Below, piece after piece: positions 44,218 through 54,300 of a DNA stretch of 64,000 nt (its first letter is position 1; each line of letters begins with the position of its first letter). The notes beneath the pieces are model-generated. The model saw only the letters and a program-made list of their open reading frames with translations. It was not told where the DNA came from and did not search any database. Position numbers and translations under genes: made by a program. This stretch comes from Neotamlana nanhaiensis (lineage in GTDB: Bacteria > Bacteroidota > Bacteroidia > Flavobacteriales > Flavobacteriaceae). Where the stretch lies: NCBI RefSeq assembly GCF_000943555.1, contig NZ_JTDV01000014.1:62001-126000 (forward strand). The letters are read 5' to 3'.

Positions 44218-44667
44218 ATGACAAAAAACAGCACGCCACAAGAACCTAACATTTTTAAATGGGCCTTTAAGTTTGCCGCTTCTGCAGGTATTGCAGGAAT
44301 ATTATGCTGTGTAGCTCCCGCGGTATTATTCATGTTCGGATTAATGGGCGGTATTTATGCCATTTCGTTTGCCGATTTCTTTTACGCCGAAGATGGCTCT
44401 GTTGGTCTTGGTTCATGGCTACTTCGTGCTGCTGCCGTAATTATTGGTATTTATGGCATTTATATGTTTAGAAAAAAACAAAATCAATGCTCCATAGATC
44501 CTAAACGCAAGAAAAAAAACCTGATTTTGGTAACCGTAATTATTATAGTTTTAGGTGTTGGTATCTTTTTAACCCTAGAAAAATGGAGCTCTTGGTATTT
44601 CGATAAACACATTGTACCCGCACAACAAGAAGAATACCAACAACAATTAAATAACAATACAAACTAA
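44218..44667 (+). CDS. Small MerT-like membrane protein
   Basis: A 149-residue protein with three hydrophobic segments (about 20-50, 67-85 and 98-120). The first has 'AGIAGILCCVAPAVLFMFGL', with Cys30-Cys31 in the place of the vicinal cysteines in the first helix of the mercuric transporter MerT. A Cys-containing cytoplasmic loop follows ('KKQNQCSID'). No merA, merP or merR is nearby, so metal or metalloid transport is a suggestion only. It is 33 bases upstream of the next glycosyltransferase, which may have its own promoter. Confidence 0.6.
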   Translation: MTKNSTPQEPNIFKWAFKFAASAGIAGILCCVAPAVLFMFGLMGGIYAISFADFFYAEDGSVGLGSWLLRAAAVIIGIYGIYMFRKKQNQCSIDPKRKKKNLILVTVIIIVLGVGIFLTLEKWSSWYFDKHIVPAQQEEYQQQLNNNTN

Positions 44668-44672
44668 AATTG

Positions 44673-44680
44673 TATTTTTG
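44673..44680 (+). promoter_or_regulatory. Candidate -7 box (TATTTTTG) of the glycosyltransferase pair
   Basis: Exact TAnnTTTG match 20 bases before the ATG at 44700. It overlaps an in-frame TTG (44670) that would give a longer protein, supporting the ATG start. Confidence 0.45.
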
Positions 44681-44699
44681 GCGCTGCAAAACAACCCAA

Positions 44700-45392
44700 A
44701 TGCCAAAAATTAATGTTATTATCCCTGCTTATAACGAGGCCGCATCCATTGCACTGGTTATACAGCATATTCCTAAAATGGTAGACGAAATTATTGTAGT
44801 AAGCAATAATTCTACCGATGCCACCGAGGACAATGCAAAAAAAGCAGGAGCTACCGTTTTAACCGAAAAAAATAAAGGTTATGGTTATGCTTGCCTAAAA
44901 GGATTGCATTATATCGCAAAAAAAATCGAAAAACCAGATATTATTGTATTTTTGGACGGTGATTATAGTGATTACCCTGAAGAATTAACCAAAATAGTAG
45001 AACCAATAACCAACCAAAATATAGACCTTGTAATAGGCGCTCGGGTAAAAACACTTCGAGAACAAGGTGCTATGACAATTCCACAAGTTTTCGGTAACTG
45101 GCTAGCAACCAATCTTATGTCGTTATTTTTTAATGCAAAATTTACCGACTTAGGACCATTTAGAGCCATAAAATACAACAAACTTTTAGCTTTAAATATG
45201 GAAGACAAAACCTACGGATGGACAGTTGAGATGCAACTAAAAGCATTAAAACAAAACTTATCGTATACCGAAATACCCGTAAATTACAGAAACAGAATAG
45301 GACAATCTAAAGTTTCAGGTACCATAAAAGGTGCTATATTTGCAGGCGTAAAAATACTTGGTTGGATTTTTAAATACAGTATTAAAAAATGA
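44700..45392 (+). CDS. GT2 glycosyltransferase (dolichol-phosphate-mannose-synthase-like)
   Basis: A 230-residue soluble family 2 enzyme: 'IIPAYNEAASIALVI', 'VSNNSTDATED', 'LDGDYSDYPEELT' (DxD), 'GPFRAIKY', 'YGWTVEMQLKAL' and 'YRNRIGQSKVSGT'. It looks like a polyprenyl-phosphate glycosyltransferase or one making a lipid-linked sugar. The next gene overlaps by 4 bases (ATGA), so the two are translated together. Confidence 0.88.
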   Translation: MPKINVIIPAYNEAASIALVIQHIPKMVDEIIVVSNNSTDATEDNAKKAGATVLTEKNKGYGYACLKGLHYIAKKIEKPDIIVFLDGDYSDYPEELTKIVEPITNQNIDLVIGARVKTLREQGAMTIPQVFGNWLATNLMSLFFNAKFTDLGPFRAIKYNKLLALNMEDKTYGWTVEMQLKALKQNLSYTEIPVNYRNRIGQSKVSGTIKGAIFAGVKILGWIFKYSIKK

Positions 45393-46879
45393 TTCTTGAA
45401 TCTGTTATTATTTTAATTTATTCTATTTCGCTGCTGCTCATATTCATGTATGCCTTAGCACAGTTAAATTTATTATTTAATTATCTAACTTCTAAAAAGG
45501 CCGAAGATAATTGTGAAAAATTTAACTTATCAAACCCCAACGAAGTTCCCGTAATTACCATACAGCTTCCTGTTTTTAACGAAATGTATGTTATGGAGCG
45601 CTTGCTCGATAATATTGCTGAAATTGATTATCCAAAAGACAAATTAGAGATTCAAGTTTTAGACGACTCTACCGACGAAACCGTTGAAACCACTAAAGCT
45701 CACATCGAACAATTACAAGCCACTGGCTTAGACATAAAACACATTACTCGAACCGACCGAAAAGGCTTTAAAGCGGGTGCGTTAAAAGAAGGTTTAGCCA
45801 TTGCTAAAGGTGAATTTATTGCTATTTTCGACTCCGATTTTCTTCCAAATAAAGACTGGTTATTACGCACCGTACCATACTTTAAAAACGAAAATATTGG
45901 CGTTGTTCAAACCCGTTGGGGACACATAAATCGCGATTACTCCATTCTTACAAAAATACAAGCATTTGCACTCGACGCGCATTTTACACTCGAGCAAGTT
46001 GGCCGTAATAGTAAAGGTCATTTTATAAACTTTAACGGTACTGCAGGCGTTTGGCGCAAACAATGCATTATCGATGCTGGAAACTGGGAAGGCGACACCC
46101 TAACCGAAGACCTCGACTTAAGCTACCGTGCACAACTTAAAAACTGGAAATTTAAATACCTAGAAGATGTTGAAACACCTGCAGAATTACCAGTAGTAAT
46201 TAGTGCAGCACGTTCGCAACAATTCCGTTGGAATAAAGGTGGCGCCGAAAACTTTCGAAAAATGCTTGGACGCGTCTTAAAATCTCCAAACATTTCGGCA
46301 AAAACCAAAATACACGGTTTGCTTCACCTTTTAAACAGTACCATGTTTTTAAACGTATTAATTGTTGGGGTTTTAAGCATCCCAATGCTATACATTAAAA
46401 ACGAATATGCCCACTTAAAACCATATTTTTACATTATGAGTTTCTTTGTGCTTAGTACCATAATATTTTTTATATGCTACTGGCACATGTATAAAAACAT
46501 TTACGGCTCTGGCTTTAAAAACTTCTTTAAATACATTGGCATGTTTTTCGTGTTTTTCTCAATAGCTATGGGCTTTTCATTACACAATTCCATTGCCGTT
46601 CTCGAAGGACATTTTGGTAAAAAAAGCGAATTTGTACGCACGCCAAAATTCAATTTAAGCAAGTTTAAAGACAACTGGAAAACCAACAAATACATGAAAA
46701 AGAACCTTTCCGTAAACGTCGTGTTCGAAGGTTTACTTATGCTCTATTTTGGTTTTGGTATGTATAGCGCGTTTATAGTAGGCAATCAAGGTGGCGATTT
46801 TGGGTTATTTCCATTCCATTTAATGCTTTTTGTTGGCTTTGGTTATGTGTTTTTCAAATCGTTAGCATCAAAAGTATAG
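45389..46879 (+). CDS. Processive-type GT2 glycosyltransferase, cellulose synthase-like (CslA-like)
   Basis: A 496-residue membrane glycosyltransferase with one N-terminal and several C-terminal membrane helices (about 310-490). The catalytic core shows 'LDDSTDET', 'FDSDFLP', 'TEDLDLSYRAQL' and the QxxRW motif ('QQFRWNKGG'). Such enzymes polymerise or transfer beta-linked sugars. The pattern is similar to plant CslA mannan/glucomannan synthases. The product is not known. Confidence 0.88.
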   Translation: MILESVIILIYSISLLLIFMYALAQLNLLFNYLTSKKAEDNCEKFNLSNPNEVPVITIQLPVFNEMYVMERLLDNIAEIDYPKDKLEIQVLDDSTDETVETTKAHIEQLQATGLDIKHITRTDRKGFKAGALKEGLAIAKGEFIAIFDSDFLPNKDWLLRTVPYFKNENIGVVQTRWGHINRDYSILTKIQAFALDAHFTLEQVGRNSKGHFINFNGTAGVWRKQCIIDAGNWEGDTLTEDLDLSYRAQLKNWKFKYLEDVETPAELPVVISAARSQQFRWNKGGAENFRKMLGRVLKSPNISAKTKIHGLLHLLNSTMFLNVLIVGVLSIPMLYIKNEYAHLKPYFYIMSFFVLSTIIFFICYWHMYKNIYGSGFKNFFKYIGMFFVFFSIAMGFSLHNSIAVLEGHFGKKSEFVRTPKFNLSKFKDNWKTNKYMKKNLSVNVVFEGLLMLYFGFGMYSAFIVGNQGGDFGLFPFHLMLFVGFGYVFFKSLASKV

Positions 46880-46888
46880 TGCAAATTT

Positions 46889-46923
46889 AAAATCAAAATA
46901 CAACTAACTTGTTGATTTTTTTT
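46889..46923 (+). terminator. Possible terminator after the CslA-like gene
   Basis: AAAATCAA pairs with TTGATTTT over a 15-base loop, then a T tract. It is AT-rich and thus weak. It lies next to repeat copy B. Confidence 0.4.
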
Positions 46924-47011
46924 GGCGTTTCCCTAAAGGGTCGCGCTTTACACTCATAGTTTTGGCTCGATGCGCGCCTCGCCAAAAGCTAACCGTTGCA
47001 ATCGCTAACGG
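46923..47011 (+). repeat. Dispersed intergenic repeat, copy B
   Basis: Shares with 34468-34558 an opening GGCGTT-CC, an inner GGGTCG-GCTTTAC block and an end CAATC-CTAACG. It fills most of the 154-base gap and has no coding potential. Confidence 0.7.
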
Positions 47012-47033
47012 AGCTCACAACAAAATTTAAAGT

Positions 47034-48446
47034 ATGTTACTAAACAAAAACTTTATAACAACTTATAAAATTCCGTTATTGTTAGTGCTTGCTTCCATGC
47101 TGTTTTATTGGTCTTTTGCCTACAACTTAGTCCGCACCGATTATATAAAACTAGTCACGCTTTACTCGGCATTATTTTACCTGTTTTATAAAATAGTAAA
47201 CATCTTTAAACAAAACACCAAAGCCTTAACCGCTTTTGCATTTTGTTTTCGTGCCTTTTTTATACTGGCCATCCCAAACCTATCACAAGATTTTTATCGC
47301 TTTATTTGGGACGGACGCCTTATTTTTGCAGGTTATAATCCATATTTGTATAGCGTACAAACGTTTTTAGAAAACGATATATTTCCCATTCCTCAAGCCG
47401 AAATACTACGCCAAGGTATGGGACAATTAAATGCGAGCCATTTTAGCAATTACCCACCACTAAATCAGCTCTGTTTTTTTTTAGCAGCATTAATTTCAAA
47501 CCACAACATTTTAGGCTCTGTAATTGTACTTCGTGTTATTATCATTCTAGCCGATTTTGGCACCCTATATTTTGGAAAAAAACTACTAAAAGACTTAAAC
47601 CTTCCTGAGCATAAAATCTATTGGTATATTTTAAATCCGTTTATAATAATTGAGCTTACTGGAAATTTACATTTCGAAGGTGTCATGATTTTTTTCCTTG
47701 TTTGGAGTTTGTACTTATTACAGCAAAAAAAATCGATGCTTGCTGCCTTAACTTTTGCTTGTTCAATTTCAATAAAGCTTTTCCCTTTAATGTTGCTCCC
47801 ATTATTTTTTCAGTGGTTTATAACTAAAAAAAATCGCAACAACGTAAAGCATTTCAACTTAAAATCACTTAGCTCAAAACTTTTAAAACTAGTATTATTT
47901 TACATCATTGTAATTGGTGTTACGTTGCTTCTTTTTCTTCCTTTTTACAATTCTAATTTAATAAGTAACTATACTACAACAACGACTTTATGGTTTAACA
48001 ATTTCGAGTTCAATGCTAGTCTTTATTACATCGCTAGAGCCATTGGATATAGCTTTCGAGGACATAACGAAATTGCCATAATTGGAAAACTTTCACAAAT
48101 TATTGTTATCCTTTTTATTATTGCCATTTCCTTTTTCAGAAAAAACCGCACATTACCACAGCTTATTTCTGCTATGTTATTCGTACTATCGTTTTACTTT
48201 TTTACAGCAACAACGGTACATCCTTGGTACATTTCAACACTTTTAATACTATCCGTTTTCACCAATTACAAGTTTCCGTTGGTTTGGAGTTATATTATTA
48301 TTTTAAGTTACTTGGCGTATTTAAATACTAATTCTATGGATAAATCAGAAAATTTATGGGTTATCGCTTTAGAGTATATTGTAGTTTTTAGCGTATTTTT
48401 ATTTGAAATTTTTAAAAAGAAATCCGTTGACCATAAACTTCTATAA
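47034..48446 (+). CDS. Polytopic mannosyltransferase-like membrane protein (GT87/GT-C type)
   Basis: A 470-residue protein with ten or more hydrophobic segments. The loop after the second or third segment, 'LSQDFYRFIWDGRLIFAGYN', has the acidic pair typical of GT-C enzymes that use lipid-linked sugars. A polyprenyl-phosphate-mannose donor would fit the preceding DPM-like gene. The specificity is inferred. It overlaps the next gene by up to 44 bases. Confidence 0.82.
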   Translation: MLLNKNFITTYKIPLLLVLASMLFYWSFAYNLVRTDYIKLVTLYSALFYLFYKIVNIFKQNTKALTAFAFCFRAFFILAIPNLSQDFYRFIWDGRLIFAGYNPYLYSVQTFLENDIFPIPQAEILRQGMGQLNASHFSNYPPLNQLCFFLAALISNHNILGSVIVLRVIIILADFGTLYFGKKLLKDLNLPEHKIYWYILNPFIIIELTGNLHFEGVMIFFLVWSLYLLQQKKSMLAALTFACSISIKLFPLMLLPLFFQWFITKKNRNNVKHFNLKSLSSKLLKLVLFYIIVIGVTLLLFLPFYNSNLISNYTTTTTLWFNNFEFNASLYYIARAIGYSFRGHNEIAIIGKLSQIIVILFIIAISFFRKNRTLPQLISAMLFVLSFYFFTATTVHPWYISTLLILSVFTNYKFPLVWSYIIILSYLAYLNTNSMDKSENLWVIALEYIVVFSVFLFEIFKKKSVDHKLL

Positions 48447-49248
48447 AATATTCAGATTCTTTAAACGTCTTATAATTGTATTAATTAGTCTTTACTTAGT
48501 ATCGCTAGTCTTTTTATTTTTTAAACAAGAACGCTTCTTTTTCAACCCTAAAATTTTAGACAAAAATTATAAATTCAGCTTTAACGAACCTTTCGAAGAA
48601 CTTATTATTCCCGTTGAACCAAACATAAATTTAAACGCTGTAAAATTTAAGGCAGAACATTCTAAAGGCATAATTTTATATTTCCATGGCAATGCCGGAG
48701 CCATTCACGAATGGGGTACTCGCGCACATTTGTATCTTGAAAATAATTACGATGTCCTGTTTGTTGATTATCGAGGTTACGGAAAAAGTGATGGCGAATA
48801 CAATAATAGCGACCAACTTTTAAGCGATGCGCAAAAGGTTTATAATTTTGTTAAACAAGATTACAACGAACAAAATATTATTGTATTTGGGTTTTCCTTA
48901 GGTTCGGGTTTAGCGTCTTATGTAGCATCAAAAAACACCCCTAAACAACTAATTTTAGGTGCACCTTACTACTCATGGAAAACCTTAATTGCCGACGAAA
49001 TCGCACCACCTATCCCTAAGTTTATTATGAAATATGACATCCCTTCCTACGAGTTTCTAAAATCGGTATCTTGCCCTATTACAATTTTCTGCGGAACACG
49101 AGACTTTTTGGTTAACCCCAAAACCAATGCCGAAAAACTAAAAGCAATCCAACCCGAACAAACAAAACTGTATTACATCACTGATGCTGGACATAATGGA
49201 TTGCATATTACTAAGCAATATTATGATCTTTTAAAAGATATTTTATAG
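48403..49248 (+). CDS. Alpha/beta hydrolase, membrane-anchored
   Basis: A hydrolase of about 281 residues with one N-terminal helix (about 22-42). The fold is clear: 'LYFHGNAGAIHEW', the nucleophile elbow 'VFGFSLGSGLASY', an acidic residue in 'FCGTRDFLV' and His in 'TDAGHNGLH'. There is no ATG near the beginning; TTG at 48403 or 48427 is the probable start, so the N-terminus is uncertain. It overlaps the preceding gene and is the last of its unit. Confidence 0.82.
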   Translation: MKFLKRNPLTINFYKIFRFFKRLIIVLISLYLVSLVFLFFKQERFFFNPKILDKNYKFSFNEPFEELIIPVEPNINLNAVKFKAEHSKGIILYFHGNAGAIHEWGTRAHLYLENNYDVLFVDYRGYGKSDGEYNNSDQLLSDAQKVYNFVKQDYNEQNIIVFGFSLGSGLASYVASKNTPKQLILGAPYYSWKTLIADEIAPPIPKFIMKYDIPSYEFLKSVSCPITIFCGTRDFLVNPKTNAEKLKAIQPEQTKLYYITDAGHNGLHITKQYYDLLKDIL

Positions 49249-49276
49249 GGTTAGATGCGAATTACTTATTGAGAAC

Positions 49277-49390
49277 ACACCCCTGAATCCCCTCTTTTTA
49301 GAGGGAACACTCACACTCTTAATAATTTTATGCAAAATTTTAATAAACACAACAGTTTCCCTCCTAACAAGGAGGGAATAAGGGAGGTGT
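49277..49390. repeat. Long imperfect inverted repeat
   Basis: Arms 49277-49307 (ACACCCC...AGAGGGAA) and 49357-49390 (TTCCCTCC...GGAGGTGT) are imperfectly complementary, about 31 and 34 bases with a ~50-base AT-rich spacer. It lies between a plus-strand gene end and the SusD terminator. No gene lies in 49249-49481. Confidence 0.6.
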
Positions 49391-49400
49391 AAAACACTCA

Positions 49401-49429
49401 AAAAAAAGGGTTAGATAAAAATCTAACCC
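49401..49429 (-). terminator. Terminator of the SusCD/fasciclin operon
   Basis: On the minus strand the perfect 9-bp stem GGGTTAGAT/ATCTAACCC with a TTTT loop is followed by a long T tract. It begins 53 bases after the SusD stop. Confidence 0.9.
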
Positions 49430-49481
49430 CAGCAAAATATAAACTAATGGGAGTAATTACTTAAAACTACTCGTCTCTTAT

Positions 49482-51236
49482 TTATTCTTCTTTCCAAACG
49501 AAAGGTAAATACCAATTATTTGCATCCATAAGCTTACTGCGTACTTCTGCTGCTCTTGGGTTTCCTTCGCTTTCTAATTTATTATAAATTTTATCAGCTA
49601 AAAAAGCAGGATCGTTTCGACGTAAAGCTACACGAAGTAAATCTGCCCAACGGCTTCCTTCGTAGGCCAACTCTAAACCAGCTTCCTTAATAATGTTATT
49701 TTCAATAGAAATTAAACTGTCACCAAATACTTCGGCACGTTCAACATAGGCACGACCACGAATTCCACCATTTCTATGCCAATCACCTCTAAAGTAAGGA
49801 AAATCGCCTTGACGTGCATCAAAATCATATGGAAATGGTAAATGTGTTTGTTCAATATCGGTTACATCAACCTGACCATCGACAGTATAGGCTGACTGAA
49901 TACCGAAGTTCAAGATAGCGTCGGCCAATTTGTGTTGGCTATCGCGGTTAGCAGCTTCAGCATACCTTAAGTGCAATTGTCCAGCACGGTACAAAAACCA
50001 ATCGCCGTTTCTTTCGAAATCACTAATTGGAATTTGACTTGTAGGATCCAAAAATTTATACAAATATTTCATGATAACAGGTTCGTTATTAATCATATTA
50101 TACGTGAATTTTTCACCTCTTGCATCATAAGAAAAACCATTACGCTGTGTTTCGCCTTTCCATAGTTCCATCGCATATTCCGATGGTTTTATTAAATAAC
50201 TTCCAGCTCGATTTGAAAATAAATCGATAAACGGATTTGCAGGTGCAAAATTACTATCGAAAGGCAAAGACCAAATCCATTCTGTATTCCAAAGCACATC
50301 TTTTTCTCTTGCAAACATAGATCGCCATCCTTGGGTATTATTATTAACCAACGATCTTGCATCTTGCTCGCGGTAACGTAAATAACCTACAGCTAAGTCG
50401 TTATTATTAGCTACATCGGCATATTTTACACGATAAATATCGTATAATGCACTTTGGCTACTACTTGAAGTAGATGTTTCCATTACATTTTTATAATGTG
50501 ATGCAGCTTCAACATAATTACCCTTCCATAAATTTAAATCGCCTAATAAACACTCTTTATTAATAAAGAATTTCGCAGTATTATACCCATCAACATCAAT
50601 AACTAAAGTACTGTTTGGGTTATAAGGATTTGTAAAGGGTAAATCTTCAGTAAATGCAACCAATTCATCTAATAACTGAACGAATGTAATTGTATTAGTA
50701 TCATTTTTAATATCATTTACATTATCAACTGGCTCGGTGATATATGGAATTTCGCCATAATGAATACCTAATTGCAAATACAACCAACTACGGATGTTTC
50801 CGATATCGGAATAGCGTTCGTTAAACTCAGTGGTGTCTAAACGGTTATCGTCTGACATAGACTGAAAGTTTTTAAGCGCATCATTACAAAGATTTATAAC
50901 CTCGTAAAAATCGCGAGGATTCGCATAAGGATTCCCCATAGACACGTCGTGCTCGTTTAATTCTTGCAAATACAAATCGGCATTGTTTGTAGTACTCGCT
51001 AAATCGGCACGCAACTCGTTAAGTACAACGTATTTTTCGGCAAGCCCCATAAACTTACCGTAAATACCAATTACGGCAGCATCAGCATCGAAAATATCAT
51101 TATAAACTTGGTCTTCGTTTAATTTATCTTTAGGATCTACATCGAGGTAATCTTGACATGAATTAAAGCTAAAAACCACGGCTAATGAGGCTGCTAAGAT
51201 TAATTTATTTCGTGAGTTTTTTATAAATGTTTTCAT
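49482..51236 (-). CDS. SusD/RagB-family lipoprotein (second pair)
   Basis: A 584-residue outer membrane lipoprotein with a lipobox in 'VFSFNSCQDYLDVDPKDKL' (Cys27) and the SusD layout of N-terminal TPR-like helices and a C-terminal binding part ('LEYEGSRWADLLRVAL'-type sequence 'LAYEGSRWADLLRVAL'). It would lid the SusC partner encoded 111 bases upstream and capture the ligand. The ligand is unknown; no glycan enzyme is encoded near it. It is the last gene before the operon terminator. Confidence 0.93.
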   Translation of the reverse strand: MKTFIKNSRNKLILAASLAVVFSFNSCQDYLDVDPKDKLNEDQVYNDIFDADAAVIGIYGKFMGLAEKYVVLNELRADLASTTNNADLYLQELNEHDVSMGNPYANPRDFYEVINLCNDALKNFQSMSDDNRLDTTEFNERYSDIGNIRSWLYLQLGIHYGEIPYITEPVDNVNDIKNDTNTITFVQLLDELVAFTEDLPFTNPYNPNSTLVIDVDGYNTAKFFINKECLLGDLNLWKGNYVEAASHYKNVMETSTSSSSQSALYDIYRVKYADVANNNDLAVGYLRYREQDARSLVNNNTQGWRSMFAREKDVLWNTEWIWSLPFDSNFAPANPFIDLFSNRAGSYLIKPSEYAMELWKGETQRNGFSYDARGEKFTYNMINNEPVIMKYLYKFLDPTSQIPISDFERNGDWFLYRAGQLHLRYAEAANRDSQHKLADAILNFGIQSAYTVDGQVDVTDIEQTHLPFPYDFDARQGDFPYFRGDWHRNGGIRGRAYVERAEVFGDSLISIENNIIKEAGLELAYEGSRWADLLRVALRRNDPAFLADKIYNKLESEGNPRAAEVRSKLMDANNWYLPFVWKEE

Positions 51237-51347
51237 CTGTTTTTATTTATTGTTTTTCATCGGTCAGATGTTAATTACCATGAATCATTTTTGTTGATAT
51301 CAACATATTGCTATGGTTCATTTTATATTTATAGTTCTGTTTTTAAA

Positions 51348-54300
51348 TTATAGACCTAAACGTAGTCCTAATTGAAATGATGTAAACTGTGGCATTAAAC
51401 CAACATCGGTACCTTGACCAAAAATAGACGAGGTCGCACTAAATTCTGGATCGTATCCTAAATAATCTGTTACCGTAAATAAGTTGTTACCTGTGGCATA
51501 AACTTTTATGTATTTAACAGTGTTAAAATCTACATCAATATCGTACGAAATCATTAGGGTTTTAAATCTTAAGAAAGAACCATCTTCAATCCATCTGCTT
51601 GAAAAATCTGAGTTTCCTAACGGATCGCCCCATGTTGCTCTTGGCACATCGGTTACTTGTCCTTCGGCAACCCAACGGTTATTTACAGCTTTAGTTTGAT
51701 TTTCGTAACCACTCATTTTTTCAGTATTGTAACGCACCGAATTGTAAATATCGTTTCCTAATGAGTAATTAAATAACGCTGAAACACTTAACCCTTTATA
51801 GCTAAAATTAGCACTAATACTTCCTGTTAAGTCTGGGTTTGGATTACCAATAATCTTACGATCGTTATCGTCGATAATATTATCTCCATTTACATCTTCA
51901 AACATCATATCACCACCTTGAAACGGAATAAGACTTCCATTTTCTAAACGACGATATAACCCATCGGCATTAGCTGCAGCCGTTGTAGCATACACCCCGT
52001 TGGCTTGTAACCCGTAAAACAAGTTAGCATCGTAACCTTCTTGTGTTAAATAAGTAGCGCCACCAAATTGGGTAATAGTATTCTCGTTTGGCATAGTTAA
52101 TACCTCATTTTTGTAACGTGAAACATTAACGCCTAAATCGAAAGTCATATCGGCAGTATTTATTAGTCTGCCTTGTAAACCAAAATCGAAACCTTTGGTT
52201 TGCATACTTCCGTTATTAGCTACTACATAATCGAAACCGCTTGTTGTATTAATGGCTTCGTATGTAATTAAATCGGTCGTTTTGTTTTGAAACACATCAA
52301 AAGATGCATTTAAACGTTCGTTGAACAAAGCTAAATCGGCACCCGCATTTAATTTTAAAACAGTTTCATGCTTTAACTCTGGGTTACCAATATTGCTCTT
52401 TACCAAACCTTGTAAGCCTAATAAATTTTGAGACACATAAAGTTGTTGAGCTGTATAGTTTCCTATATCGTCGTTTCCACTTATACCTGCACTTGCACGA
52501 AGTTTGAATAAGTTGATGAAGCTAGCGTTCTTCAAAAAGCCTTCTGATGACAATAACCACCCTGCTGAAAGCGAAGCCATTGGAGCCAATTGAGCATCTT
52601 CACCAAAACGGCTAGAACCATCGTAAGCAGCATTTAAGGTTAAAAAGTACTTATTAATGTAATTGTATTTTGCATTTAAATAAGCGTTATACCATTTCCA
52701 ATCGCCAATACTTCCGCCAATAATACGTAATAAATTACTACCCGAACCAACCGAGGTAAAATCGTCGGTTGCAGCATTAAAGCCTAATCCTAAATCACTT
52801 TCAGATTCGTTTGTTTGCGTTCTTAAACCTAGTTTAACATCGAAATGATTTTTGTAGTTGATTGTTTTAGAAAAATCTAACGAAGTATCGGTATACAAAC
52901 CATAGTAACGTTGCACCTCACTACCGCTTCGGTTTGTACCAATAGCTGTTGGTAAAATAATATCGGCAACTCCATAATCTGGTATAAAGAAGGTTTCGCG
53001 TTCTTTATTAAAATTAAGTCCTGCAATTAAATTTGCTTTTAAGTTTTTACTTATGTCGTACTGAAAATTAAGGTTACCAAAAAAGCGGTAATTTTTATTT
53101 ACGCCTATGCCATTACTTTGAATAGCTACTGGGTTACTGCTATTAAAAATATCGACATCGGTTAGGTTTGGTGATACTTCGCCATCGCCATTTATAATAT
53201 TTACACCAACAAAAGGCGATTTGGTTAACGACAAATACATTGGGCTAGTTTTATAAGCTTGCCCTTGATTATTTTGCGTTTCGTTATTATAAATAAACGA
53301 TAAGTTTGCATTTACAGTAAGTTTATCGGTAAGTCTTAACGCTGCGTTTAACCTCGTATTGTAACGTTTTAAACCCGTGTTTTGCGTTACACCTTCACTA
53401 TTTAAATACCCAACAGATAAACCGTATTTTGCAATATCGTCACCACCACGTACTTTTAAAAATATGTTTTGGTTAGCACTACTGCTGTAAACTTTGTCTT
53501 GCCAATTGGTATTGTTGTGATAGGCATAATAATCTGGATTGCCTTGAATTCTATCGTTCATCCATGGCATACTAGCAATTTGTTGTTGGCTGTCGCCACG
53601 TGTTGCTAATAATTGCGATAAATAAGTACGATACTCTCTAGAATTCATAACAGGTAATGCACGCGGATCTTCATTTACGCCGCCATACATAGTAAAATCT
53701 ATTTTAGTACTTAAATCTACAGGACGTGTCGTTGTAATTACAATTACGCCATTAGCTCCTTTACTACCGTAAATTGAAGCACCATCTTTTAAAACTGTAA
53801 TATCCTGGATATCTTTAACATCAATCATTGTTAAAGGTGACGACATATTACCTTGTAAAATACCAGAACCATAGTCTTCTTCGTCGTAAATCATACCATC
53901 AACCACAATTAAAGGTTTGTTGGTAGCATAAAGCGAGTTAAAGCCTCTAATAGTTAAATAACTTCCGGCGCCAGCCACTCCTGAATTACTTACACTGTTA
54001 AGTCCAGCAATACGACCTTGTAAATAATTACCAACGGCATTGTTTACGGCATTACCCCATTGGTCTTGTTTTAAATCGATAACTTGAGCTGCTTCAGCAT
54101 TTGTGTATTGTAAAGCCTTAGTACCAGATACTTCGGCAGTTTCATAAAATTGCGAATAGTTAGCTTCGTGAAGCGAAATCTCTATTCCTGATTGTTTGTT
54201 GTTTAGCGGATAAACTTTAGTTTGATAACCTTCGCCGCTTATAATTAATAATGCATTTAGATGAGGCACATTTATAGAAAAACTTCCATCGTCTTCACTA

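Noticed and set aside
34127-44667. An arsenic resistance operon (arsR, arsC, acr3 or arsB)
   Set aside because: No protein in the window has the ArsR, ArsC or Acr3/ArsB features. The MFS protein and MerT-like protein are not typical arsenite pumps, so resistance genes, if present, are elsewhere.
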